A stretch of 64,000 bases of DNA from Pyropia haitanensis. Its lineage: Eukaryota > Rhodophyta > Bangiophyceae > Bangiales > Bangiaceae. The notes below the pieces were generated by a model. The model did not search any database. It worked only from the letters and a program-made list of their open reading frames with translations, and was not told the DNA's origin. Where the stretch lies: NCBI GenBank assembly GCA_008729055.1, contig SDUX01000002.1:372001-436000 (forward strand), written 5' to 3'. Each line of letters opens with the position of its first letter. The stretch's first letter is position 1. Positions 1-9,318 of the stretch are shown piece after piece. Made by a program: the position numbers and the translations under genes.

Positions 1-114
1 TAGGGCGGCACCTTGCCGTCGAGGATGGCCTGGAGGCCGGCGAGGTCCGCCTCGCCGGGGTAGAGCTCGCCATTGATCTCCCACGTCGGGTAGCCCTGCG
101 GCGCGTCGGCCGCG

Positions 115-149
<35 letters not shown>

Positions 150-214
150 ACCGGCAACGGTCCCGGCGGCGGCAGCGGCGGCGGCACCGGCGAGCAGTCC
201 CGGCGGCAGCGGCG

Positions 215-249
<35 letters not shown>

Positions 250-1800
250 AGCGGTGGCGGCGGTGCACAGACAAGGAGCAACAGCAGGCGGCCCGTTAGT
301 CGTGACGCCCGTCGGTTCGGCGGCCGCCCCCCACCACAGCGGGGCCACCCCCCCCCAGCCGCGCGCCGCGCCTCGCCAGCACCCACCCGCCGCTCCCCTT
401 CCCCACACCAGCACGGGAGGAACGGGCAACGGTCACTGCACACACCCCGTGGGCAGAGGATGCCAGCCCCCCCTCACCAACCTCCGCGCCGCCCACCCCG
501 CCCTCCCCCCCCCCACCAAAACAGAGCGCGACAGCCCGTCGCACACGCCGCGAGGCCAGCACGTACCGGCAGCTGCTTCTCCCGGCACAGCGCCGCCTGC
601 GACGCCACCCCGTCGCGCGCGCACTCCACGTAGCGGATCCGCGCAAACGCGTCGGCGCCAAACAGCTGCTTTTGGGCGTAGCAGTGGCTGCACCAGTAGG
701 CGCCAAACATCGTCGCGCCCTGCTCCTCTAGCCGCTTGGCCAGCGACTGCACCGGCCCACCGCCGCACCGCCGCCGCCGCCGCCGCCGCCGGTATCACCA
801 CCACCACCACCACCCCCCCGGACGCGCCAGCGCAGTCCCCCAGCGGGTGGTCAGTCCCCACGGCCGTCGCGGACGGCCGGCAGCAGCAGACCGACCAAAA
901 CGGGCCACTCCCGCAGCCACGAGCACCACCCACCGTCCAGAGCAAGCACGCACGTCAGCGCCGGCGCCCATTTCTGTGGTGGAGGCAGTGTGGAACCCCT
1001 CTTCTCACGTGCTTCCACGCCGCCTCCACTCCCCCCCCCCCCCCACCCCACCCACGCCACCCCTCCCGCCCAGAGGTCACCCCGCCAAGGAACGTACGAT
1101 AGCCTTGCGGTCCGACACGGACGTAATGGGCGGCGGCGCGCTCGGCGGCGCCGCCTTGACCGGCGTCGTCAAAAACACGACCCCCGACAGCACGGCGGCG
1201 GCGACCCCCCCCACCCCCCCAATGCGCGCCGTCGCGCCCACCCCCGACACCGCCCGGCCCACCAGGTTGGTCAGCACAAACAGGCCGCCACACAGCCCCG
1301 CCGACGTCAGGCAGTAGACGCACGGGCTGCGGATGACAAACGCGAGGAGGGACACGAGGTACGCCGAAAAGACCGCCATGGCCGCCGACAGCGCCACCAT
1401 CAGCGGCCGCGTCGCGGCGTCGCGGGCGACAAAGTCCGGGGAGGTGGTGGGCGAGGCGAGCGGCCACCCCGCGAGCGCCGCAAACGCCGCGTACGAGACA
1501 AAGCCAAACAGCGACAGCGGGATGCCGAGGAAGGACGCGTAGGGGCCCGACAGCACGTCCACGCACCCGCGGGTGCCACAAATCGCGGCGGGCGATGAGA
1601 AGGCCTTGGTGGCGGTGAGGAAGGCGGTCTCGAGGGCGCCCAGCAGCGCCACGACGGTCACCGCGCGGCGGGCGGGGAGGAAGGCGGCCGCACGCGCAAA
1701 CGCTTCCGCCGACGGCACGCCGTCGGTGGCGGCCAGCGCGTCTGCTGCTGCCACCGCCTCCGCGTCGGGCGGGGGAGGGGGCGGCGTGGAGGCAGCAGCA

Positions 1801-1835
<35 letters not shown>

Positions 1836-2099
1836 AGGGGACACCCCGCCGCCCTCCCCCGCGGGGGGGAGCGACGGCGGCGGCGGCGCCACCGCCACGA
1901 CCACCCCGCCGCGCCGTGCGGCGCGGCGGGCGCCGGGGCGGGCAACGACGCGGGCGGCGGCCGCCAAGCGGGGCGGCCGCCGCCCAACGGCGGCGGCCCC
2001 AGCGCCGCACCACGGGGCGGCGGCCGCGGCGGGCGCCGCGGCCCGCCCGGCGACCGCCGCGGGCGGCGGCGGCGCAAACGCCAGCCACGGGGCGGCCAT
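1..2099 (-). CDS. LTO1: LTO1-like VKOR-thioredoxin fusion (3' end beyond window)
   Basis: A bifunctional thiol oxidoreductase. In plants and cyanobacteria this family introduces disulfides in the thylakoid lumen, and its VKOR half reoxidises a fused thioredoxin. Three exons are inferred: 2099-1098, 746-567 and 95-1 (open at the edge). Both introns start with GT, end with CAG and keep phase 0. Exon 1 has an Ala/Pro-rich, plastid-targeting-like leader of about 140 residues, then four to five membrane helices. The VKOR loop cysteines are at 174 and 179 (CGTRGC), followed by LSGPYASFLGIPLSLFGF, and the active-site CVYC is at 260-263. Exon 2 carries the thioredoxin motif WCSHC (Cys 353 and 356). 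Exon 3 carries the GYPTWEING cis-Pro region and then PGEADLAGLQAIL. The start is the first ATG of the open frame. Domain order and motifs match LTO1; the targeting is inferred. Confidence 0.93.
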
Positions 2100-3150
2100 G
2101 GTCGGCCGGCGGCGGCTGCGGGGGGTCCCGAGGGGGGGGGGAGGCAGCGGCGGGGGACGGGGGGGAGGGGGGGAAGCAGCGACACGAGGGGAGGCTGGGC
2201 GCGCCAGCGAGGTGCCAGCGTCGGCAGCGGCAGAGCGTTTGCGACGCAGGCAGCGGCAGAGCGCTGGCGAGGTTGGCCGCGCCAGAGAGGTGGAGAGGTT
2301 GGCAGCACCAGCGAGCTTCCGGCGTCAGCAGCGACACGGCGGGGAAGTGCCCCCCGACCAGCAGACGGGCGGGCGGGGCGGGGCGTCGGCGGGAACGTTG
2401 GGGTGGCCAGGGCGCGGCGGCAGCGGACGGCGACAAGCCGGTGGGGTGGAGGGAGGGATCGCCCCCGCGCGGCGCTGGTCGGGGCGGGAGCTGCGCCTCC
2501 CCAACCACAATCTACTTACCAGTTCAGCCCGATTCATTCAAGTCGTCTGATACTGTTGGGGCGGCTCCATTGCAAGAGACAAACGGCAATTGTCAGATAC
2601 GTCCAGATTCCGTCGAAATTCTTGTCGATGCTCTCGCAAAGACCGTCTGGTCTGTTCGCAGCGAGACGCGGACGCCCTGCTGCGCACGCACGCACAGGTG
2701 TGTTTGCTGGCGTGCCCCGCTTCGTACACGCGGATGGTGGACCTCACATTGCACATCAAAAATAGGCCTCTTTCTACAGTACCCCCACTCCGGCTGGTGA
2801 TGACGTACAGTCAATGTGTACAGCAGCGACAGCTTGAGATTGCGTGTGGTTTATCGGGAAACTCGCTCATGTGCGCACGAGACTGGCTTGGGCGCACCAA
2901 GACCGCCCCCTCGGCCGTACGGCAGCGGCCGTCCGCACGGCGACGTGCAGCCAATGGAAAGGGGAATCGGCTTACCGCTGTGGGGGGACCGACCCCTTGG
3001 TAAAAACCCTCGCACTCGCAAAGATTCTCACCCACAGTGATAATGAACATCCGACGATTGCCCGCGTTGCGGCTCGTCGGAGAGGGAGGGGCCGCTGCAA
3101 CGGCCAGCCGCGGGGGGCGCCCCGCGTGAGTACCGCGGTGTTGAACCGTC
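2100..3150. other. Gap between LTO1-like and Fanzor genes; candidate Fanzor 3' non-coding region
   Basis: This gap separates the start of the LTO1-like gene from the stop of the Fanzor frame. 2100-2500 is G-rich and should hold the LTO1-like promoter. About 2510-3060 is clearly less GC-rich than the surroundings and has no gene-like frame. Fanzor and TnpB guide RNAs are usually encoded around and just past the 3' end of the nuclease gene, so 2.5-3.2 kb on the minus strand is where one would be sought. I found no terminal inverted repeat and cannot draw the element's end. Confidence 0.4.
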
Positions 3151-6100
3151 TCACGCGTGGGGTGCCTCCCCGCCACCAGCCGCCGCCGCGCCGCCCCCCT
3201 CCCCGCTCGCCGCGACCAGCGGGTCCGCCGCTGCCCCGCCCGCGCCGCGCCCATCCGCCGCCCCGCCCGTGCGGCCGTTCCAGTCGATCCGCGGCCACCG
3301 TACGTGGGCCGCGGTCCGGAACGGGTGGCACGGGCGCCCGCGTATCCACTGCCACGTGCGCCAGCCGAGGTTGGCCGCCGCCGTCACGTCGCGGTTCACC
3401 ATCCCTCGGGCACACGTCGGCTCCACGCAAACCTTGACGCACCACACCACTGCCTTGCGGTCCGCCCGAAAGACCGGGCCCGCGTGCGGCCGCGGGTGTG
3501 CAGCCGCCCGTGCCGTCGCGGCGTTCTCCGCCTCGGCGCGGCACGCCGCCCGCCGGCGGGCGTACCGCACCGGCGCGCTGCGGTCCCACCACCCGCGCTG
3601 CACGCCGCTCGGCCGGCCGGTGCGGCCGCGCACGCCACGGCGCCGCCCGCACACGCGCGTGCCGCGGGGCACTTGCGGCGGAGACGCGGGCGTCGGGAAC
3701 ACCAGCGCCAGCCGCGTGTGGCAGCCGTCGCAAGCTGCACTCGTGTTGCGCTCGGGCACGTCCACCGTCCAGCACAGGTGGCGCAGGCGCCGCCACAGCT
3801 GCGTCGCCCCGCCGCGTGTCGCCGCGTCGCCCAGCGCCACCGCCACCACCGACCCGTTGACAACCCGCCGCAGACGTCCGCCCGTCAGCTCCCGCGCGAC
3901 GCGCGCCGCAAACCGCCCGCGCTGCAGCACCCCGTACAGCCGCGCCTCGCGCAGCCCGCGCGTCGCCGCCGACCCCCACACCGCCTCATACACGGGCTTG
4001 CAGCGGGCGGCCAGCCACTCGCGTGACGCGACTCGCACCGCTTCCGCGTCGCCCACGCACAACGTCGCGCGCTCCGTCACCTGCTCGGGTGTCCGCACGC
4101 CCGCGGCATCGCCCAGCTCGGCGATGCGCGCCACGGCCGCCGCGCGATGGTCGGCTACCGCCCGCGTCGTCATCCCATTCCCGCTCTCCTCGTGGTACCG
4201 CCCGCGCGACAGGCTGTACACCGCCCCGGGGGGGGGGGGGCGCGCCACCCGCGGCTCGCGCGCGTCGCCGCACGCACTCGCGCCGCCAGTGCCCTAAGCG
4301 CACCGGCGTACGTACCCGCGGCCGCGCGGTCGGCCGTCACTGCTGCCGCGCGGTCCGTCAGATACGCCTCCGCCAGCGGACGCCCGTCGTCCACGTCTGC
4401 CACCGCCATGCCGCGCGTCGCGCGGGGCAGGCACGCCAGCGCAACTCGCACCGCCGCGTGGCGCGGCACCCGCCACCTCCCGCGCCCGGTTGCCGCCAGC
4501 AGCTCGCGTAGCGCCTTGCACAGGTCGACGCGAGCCGTGCGTCGCAGGCGCCGCGCGGCGCCGCGCACGCGCCGCACGCACCGGCGACCTGAACGCGGCG
4601 GCATGACCGCGGCTGCAGCAGCGGGGGGGGGCAACGCGTCTGTGCTGCCGGCGGCCGCCGCTCCGCCGCGTGGCCGCTTCCTGTCCGCGCCAGACCCGGC
4701 ACCCACGGCTTGGCGCTTGCCAGCGGCCGCCTTGGTGGCCACGGCGGGGGGCGTCCCAGCTGTCGCCGCGGCCGCCGCTTCAACCTCCGCCATCTGGCCC
4801 TCTGTCAGGCCGGCCGCAGCGGTGACTCCAGCCTCCACCGCCAGCGCAGCGCGCATCAGCGCCTCAACCGCGACCAGCCTCGCTCGCGCGCATCGGGTCG
4901 CCCACACGCGGCTGCGGGCCGCCCACTGAGCGGCCGTCGGGCCGCTTGACACGGCCGTCAGCACCGTGGCTACACCAGGGTCCGCCGACACCACAGTCAG
5001 CCGCGACACGCCAGCCACGGGGCAGCCTTGTTTTTCTAGCTGCGTGGTGGGTGACCCCGCGACCCGCCGCCGCACGCGCGCCCCATCGCGCCGCCGCTTC
5101 GAGGCAGCAATGTCCGCAGCCTCGGCTTCTGCAGGCGTCGCCGGCCGGGACACCGTAAAGGCCACCGCCACGCCGTTGGTAGTCAGGTTCGCCCCGACAG
5201 AACTCGTTCCGCTGCCGATCGGCCGGCCGGGCAGGCGCGCAGCGAACGCGGCCGCGCCACGGTCCCGCACCGCGGCGCGGAAAGCGACGTCACCAACGCG
5301 CAGGGAGTTTACCAAACGGGTCAGGCGCAGCCGCGTAAACGTGCCGTACATGTGCAGCGGCGCGGACTTGGCGGGGACCAACGCGAACGGGCGGCGGATG
5401 CCCTCGCGTTGCACGGCCACGACAAAGGGGACGTATGCCCACCAACGCGCCACGACAGCGACGTGGCCGCCCGTCGGGAAGAGGCGCGTCGGCCGCTGCC
5501 TCACGGGCTGCACGCGCGCGCGTATCGCAGCGATCGACGCCAGTACCGCCGCGCGCGCCGCGGCGTCCGGCACGGCAGCGACGAACTTTCTTGCGGCTGC
5601 CCCGGTCGGCTCGTCGACGCCACGCGAAAAGCACCTCAGAGCTGCTGCAAACACTCCTCGGCGTCCGTCGCTGCCGCGTGCGCCCACGGCGGGGGGGGCC
5701 GCGTCAGTCACGGCGCCCGCCAGGCCGCGCAGCGCACGCGTCACGCGCTGCGCCGTCGTCTGCGCCAGCCGCGTTACGGTCTGCGTCCACCGCATGCGAT
5801 CGTTATTGCCCGGAAGGTGCTCGTGGCACGGAGAGACGAGGGCAGGTGATAAGTCCCTCAGCGCCATCTCCGCCGCAGCAAGAAGCGTGGGCGCCGCACC
5901 GCGCGGCGGCTTGGCGGGTGGTGGGGGGGGGGGGGTCAGCAGCCGTGTGTATGCAGGGCGACTGAGCCGGTGCTCGCGAGCCCGCCCACACGTTCCGCAC
6001 ACATCCTCCCCGGACAGGCTCCCGCCGAACGCGCCACGGCAGCTGACTGCGTTCGACGCCCAGTTCCAAAAGTCCGTCCACCCCTGCGTCGTTGCCGGCA

Positions 6101-7163
6101 GTGCCGCGTCCCACGCGTGCGCACCAGTCGCCGGCAGCAGTCGGTGAACCGTGTTGACCCACAACAGTCGCAGGCACAGGTCAAAGTGTGTGGCATGGCG
6201 CGCCACCGCCTCGAATGCCGCCGTCAGGCCCGACGCAGCGGCCGCGTCGCCAGGGGCAGGCGCCACCGCGCGCACAACAAACCCCAGCGGCACCGTCACG
6301 GTGTGCGTTACCGTCGCGCGGTTGGCGTACGGATCGGTTGCCGCCACGTCCTCGCCCCGATCGTGCACATGCGGGAGGGACGCGCCACCCCACGCCCTGG
6401 CCGGGCACACCTTGGACCGCCTCGGGTGCGTGCGGCCGCAGCAGTTCTGGCAGGGGGGGGGGGGTTGTGGGCCGGCCGGTGCCGCTGCGCGTCGCGGCTC
6501 CGCCTCTACCGAGCGGCGGGCGAGGCCGCGCGCCGTCGGGCCGACCAGCGCAGCCGCCCGCACCGCTCGGGCGGCCAGCCGTGACGCGTCGACGCCGTCC
6601 GGCGCGTGCGCGGCGACCCATTCGGCTGCAGTGGTCACCGCGGCGGTCACAGCTTCCTCGTCGCGGGTGGCCATGTCAACGACCGCCGTGCGATGCGCCA
6701 CGTCCGTGGTGGCGTCGGGGGGGGGGGGGGGGGGGGGGGGGGGGGCGTCCACCACCGCCGCGGCTGTGCGCAGAGCGGCGACGACCGTGTCGAGGGTGGC
6801 ATCGCCTGGGGGGGGGGCGCGCGCCCGTGCCACAGCCTCGACGCGCGCCAGAAGCAGCCGCAGTCGCCAGCGTTTCACGCGCAGCGCGGCCAGCAGCGAG
6901 TCTAGCTCGTCGGGCGGCAGGGGGGGCGCTTCCTGCGCGTCGCCACCCGCCGCGTCCGAGCCCTCGTCGGTCCCAGCAGTTGACGCGTCCGACGCCTCGC
7001 TCCACGCAGCAGCATTCTCGTCGTCGTCGCCGACACGGACGTCGTCCTCTGACGCCGTGGCCGACGCGTCGCCGCACGCATCGTCGGCGTCCAGGTCGGA
7101 GCCGTGCTTACCTGCGGCATCGTCGTCCTCCAGCGTCGCGCTCGACGCCTCTGTGCCGGGCAT
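3151..7163 (-). CDS. Fanzor (eukaryotic TnpB-like RNA-guided endonuclease), frame broken at a G13 run
   Basis: A RuvC-type nuclease of the Fanzor/TnpB (IS605 OrfB) superfamily, whose studied members cut DNA guided by an RNA from their own locus. The first segment (7163 to about 4240, about 974 residues) has an acidic N-terminus, a CQNCCGRTH...C zinc knuckle, and RuvC-I as VVSADPGVATVLT, with the catalytic Asp codon at 4982-4980. The second segment (about 4240-3151, about 362 residues) carries RGRYHEESG, then VVAVALGDAA, then RuvC-II and a zinc-finger start as VDVPERNTSAACDGCH (Glu codon 3753-3751), and finally RuvC-III as NRDVTAAANLGW (Asp codon 3390-3388). All three acidic residues are present. 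The segments differ by one frame, and the switch falls at 4228-4240, a run of 13 G; one extra base would join them. The ATG at 7163 precedes the acidic region and is the likeliest start. The total of about 1,335 aa is roughly twice usual Fanzor length. It may be intact with an assembly error, or a recent pseudogene. Confidence 0.85.
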
Positions 7164-7445
7164 GGTGGTCCGAGCCGCGCACCGGCGACGCGGCTCGGCG
7201 GGCGGGGGGGGGGGGGGTCGCGGCCGGTCGTCCCTGCCCACGCACGCCGCGTGCGCGCGGAGTGGGAGCAGGTGCAGCAAAGCGCGACGCGGCGAGGGCC
7301 AGCATGCACATCTGAGCATGTGCGGCACCCGCCACGCCTGCCGCCAGCAGCCCCATCGCTGCCCCCGCGACATGCATGCGCGCTGGCCACGGCACGCATG
7401 CGTGTGCTGTGCATCCGCACAGCAGCAACAGCTTTTCTCGATGAC
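7164..7445. other. 5' flank of the Fanzor gene
   Basis: GC-rich, with a G tract near 7204-7217 and no gene-like frame. An open frame continues upstream of the chosen Fanzor ATG to 7373, but its residues are low-complexity. The promoter of the Fanzor gene should be here; I recognise no specific element. Confidence 0.35.
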
Positions 7446-7447
7446 TC

Positions 7448-7530
7448 GGGGGGGGGGGGCGACACAAGTTACCGGGCTTGTGAGTGCATGTGACGATTAA
7501 GTCGTCATATTTTTGGCCCACGGGGTGTGC
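7448..7530 (+). repeat. Double-hairpin repeat, copy A
   Basis: A run of G is followed by two small inverted repeats: ACAAG (7464-7468) with CTTGT (7477-7481), and TGACG (7491-7495) with CGTCA (7503-7507). A T-rich stretch and GGCCCACGGGGTG follow. Copy B at 7565-7650 and the opposite-strand copy at 21691-21768 keep the same order. It is not protein coding. The function is unknown; it could be a transposon terminus or a structured RNA. Confidence 0.6.
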
Positions 7531-7564
7531 GCGCGAAACGTCCACCAATCGCGCACGCCTGTAC

Positions 7565-7650
7565 GGGGGGGGGGGGGGGCACAAGTAGATGGGCTTGCGA
7601 GGGTATGTGACGAATAAGGCGCCATTTTTTTGGCCCGCGGCGTGGGCGCA
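7565..7650 (+). repeat. Double-hairpin repeat, copy B
   Basis: This is about 117 bp downstream of copy A and in the same orientation. It has the same G run, CAAG/CTTG stem, ATGTGACGAATAAG segment, T run and GGCCCGCGGCGTG tail. The second stem is weaker than in copy A because the closing arm reads GCGCCA. Confidence 0.6.
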
Positions 7651-8506
7651 CGCCAGGAAAAAAACCCGGGGAAAAAAAACCTCTGGCAGTGGCCATCCGC
7701 GCGACAGGGCACCTCCTCCTGCATTTTTCTGATCGTGGGCGCGGCAATCCTCGTCCGAAAGGGCCGCCAGGGCATGGCGTCACGGCCCCCTCCAGGCATT
7801 TTTCGGGCCAGTGTCGGCCGTGCACCACGGGCCAGTCCCTGCCGCCGCACTCCCCCCCTCCGTTTGGCGCCAGCCCCCATCCACCCGTCTGTGTGCTTCG
7901 TGCGCGCCCCCGCCCGGATGCGCCCGCCATCGTCACCCTCGGTCGGGCGCGGGCGCCGCGCGGGCGGCGCCGCCGCTGGCGGTGGCGGAGGCGCCCCCAT
8001 ACTCCACTACCGTCGCCGCCCACAGCGACCGCCCGGCGGCGTCCGCGGCGGCGGGCGTCCTCCTCGCCCCCCCCCCCCCCCCCGCGCCCGGCACGCCCGC
8101 CCGCACCGCCCGCACTGCCGTGGCGCCGGCGCGGGGGCGGCGGGCGGCGCCGCCCGCCGCCGCCGCCGCAGCGGCGCCCGCGCCACGGGCCGCGTCGGGT
8201 GGCGACGCGGCCGCGCGGCTGCCCGCGACGCTGCGTCGGCCCCCGACGGTGCGCCAGCCGACCGGCAGGTGGGCGGTGGCGGCGCGCGCCGCACGCCTGC
8301 GAAGGCGCACGCGGAGGCGCCTCCACCCGCCCGCTTTCGTCATCCCACCGCCGCCCTCGCCGCGCACGTCGCGGCCGCGCACCCCCGCCACGCCCGTCGC
8401 TGCGGCTGCCCGCGTGGCCCGTTGCGAGGCGCCGTCGCCGCTGCCCCGCGCCTTCGGGCGACGCGAGTGCGGGCGGCGACGTCCCGCCTGCCACGGTGGC
8501 CGCGCC
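7651..8506. other. GC-rich spacer or upstream part of the next gene
   Basis: Poly-A runs sit at 7658-7680, followed by long open frames on both strands that are typical of GC-rich sequence. One plus-strand frame (the frame of the ORF starting at 7811) is Ala/Pro-rich and could be an N-terminal extension of the gene at 8507. I cannot decide this. Confidence 0.3.
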
Positions 8507-9060
8507 ATGCACCCGCCGCCGCCGCCGCCGCCGCCGCCGGGCGCGCAGTGCTGCCTACCGGCCGCCCCCCCGGCAGTGTCGGGGACCGCTGCGGCAGCGG
8601 CGGCGGTGTTTGCGGGGGTGGCAGCGCACTTCCACGCGCGCGTCGCCCGCGCGCACGCCGCGCGGTCGGCGGGGGCGGGCGGGGGCCGCCCGCAGCGGGG
8701 CCGGCGAGGGGCGACGGCGGGAGCGGGGGGCGACCCCGCCTCGGCGGCGCCCCCGGCCCGCCCGCCGCCGCCGACGCCACGGCCGCCGGCGCGCCGGCCA
8801 GCCTGGACGCCGCGTCCCGGCGGCTGCGCCGCTGGCACCCAGACGTGCGGCGGTCGTTGGGCACCCCGTGGGGGCGGCTCTTCTCGGCAGAGGAGGCGCC
8901 GGGGTCGGAGAGGGGAGGTGGGGGGGCTGTTGCCGGCGCGCGCGGCGGGCGACGTCGCACCGCCGCCTCGATGGCGCTTTGTGTGGCTGTGTTCCGGGGG
9001 AGCCCTTTCTTTTTTGTCTGTTGCGCCTCTGATTATGCCGTTGGGGCGGTAGTGTTTTGA
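8507..9060 (+). CDS. Hypothetical protein with one possible membrane segment
   Basis: Not recognised. From the ATG at 8507 the frame gives a poly-Pro start, then CCLPAAPPAVSGTAAAAAAV (a short Ala-rich hydrophobic stretch) and FAGVAAHFHARVARAH. Between about 8760 and 8800, in C/G-rich sequence, the better frame switches to one reading ASLDAASRRLRRWHPDVRRS then LGTPWGRLFSAEEAPG, with almost all G/C third positions. It ends at 9060. The frame switch may be a short intron or a homopolymer error. The case for a gene rests only on codon bias and low-bias amino acid content. Confidence 0.35.
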
Positions 9061-9061
9061 G

Positions 9062-9318
9062 GTTGGGGAGTGAGCCTGGTTTGGAAGTCGCGCACGTGGC
9101 GGCCGGCCGGCCCAGCAGCGGGAGGCGCAGCGGGATGAGGGCCAGGTCCAGGGCGAGCCCCGGGTCCAGCGCGTGGCCGCCGTCGACCGCGGCAGCGGGG
9201 GGGGGGAGAGAGAGCGCCGCCCCCGTCGCCGCCGCCGTCACGCGGGCCGCCCCGACGCGGGCCGCGGTGCCGCGGGCGGGGCGGCACCGCCGCGAGCGGG
9301 CGACCGGGCGGCCGCACT
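9062..9318 (-). CDS. Possible C-terminal gene fragment ending the rDNA island
   Basis: Minus-strand sequence directly beyond the broken 18S gene reads GGHALDPGLALDLALIPLRL then PLLGRPA with near-complete G/C third positions. Codon bias then decays, and a neighbouring frame ends at a TAA near 9033. It looks like the last piece of a gene whose 5' part is missing. It could belong to the gene broken at the other edge of the island (19.23 kb), but I cannot show that. Confidence 0.25.

Noticed and set aside
955..2508. 517-codon minus-strand frame over the LTO1-like gene
   Set aside because: A different frame from the VKOR coding frame; it reads Arg/Pro-rich shadow sequence with no motif.
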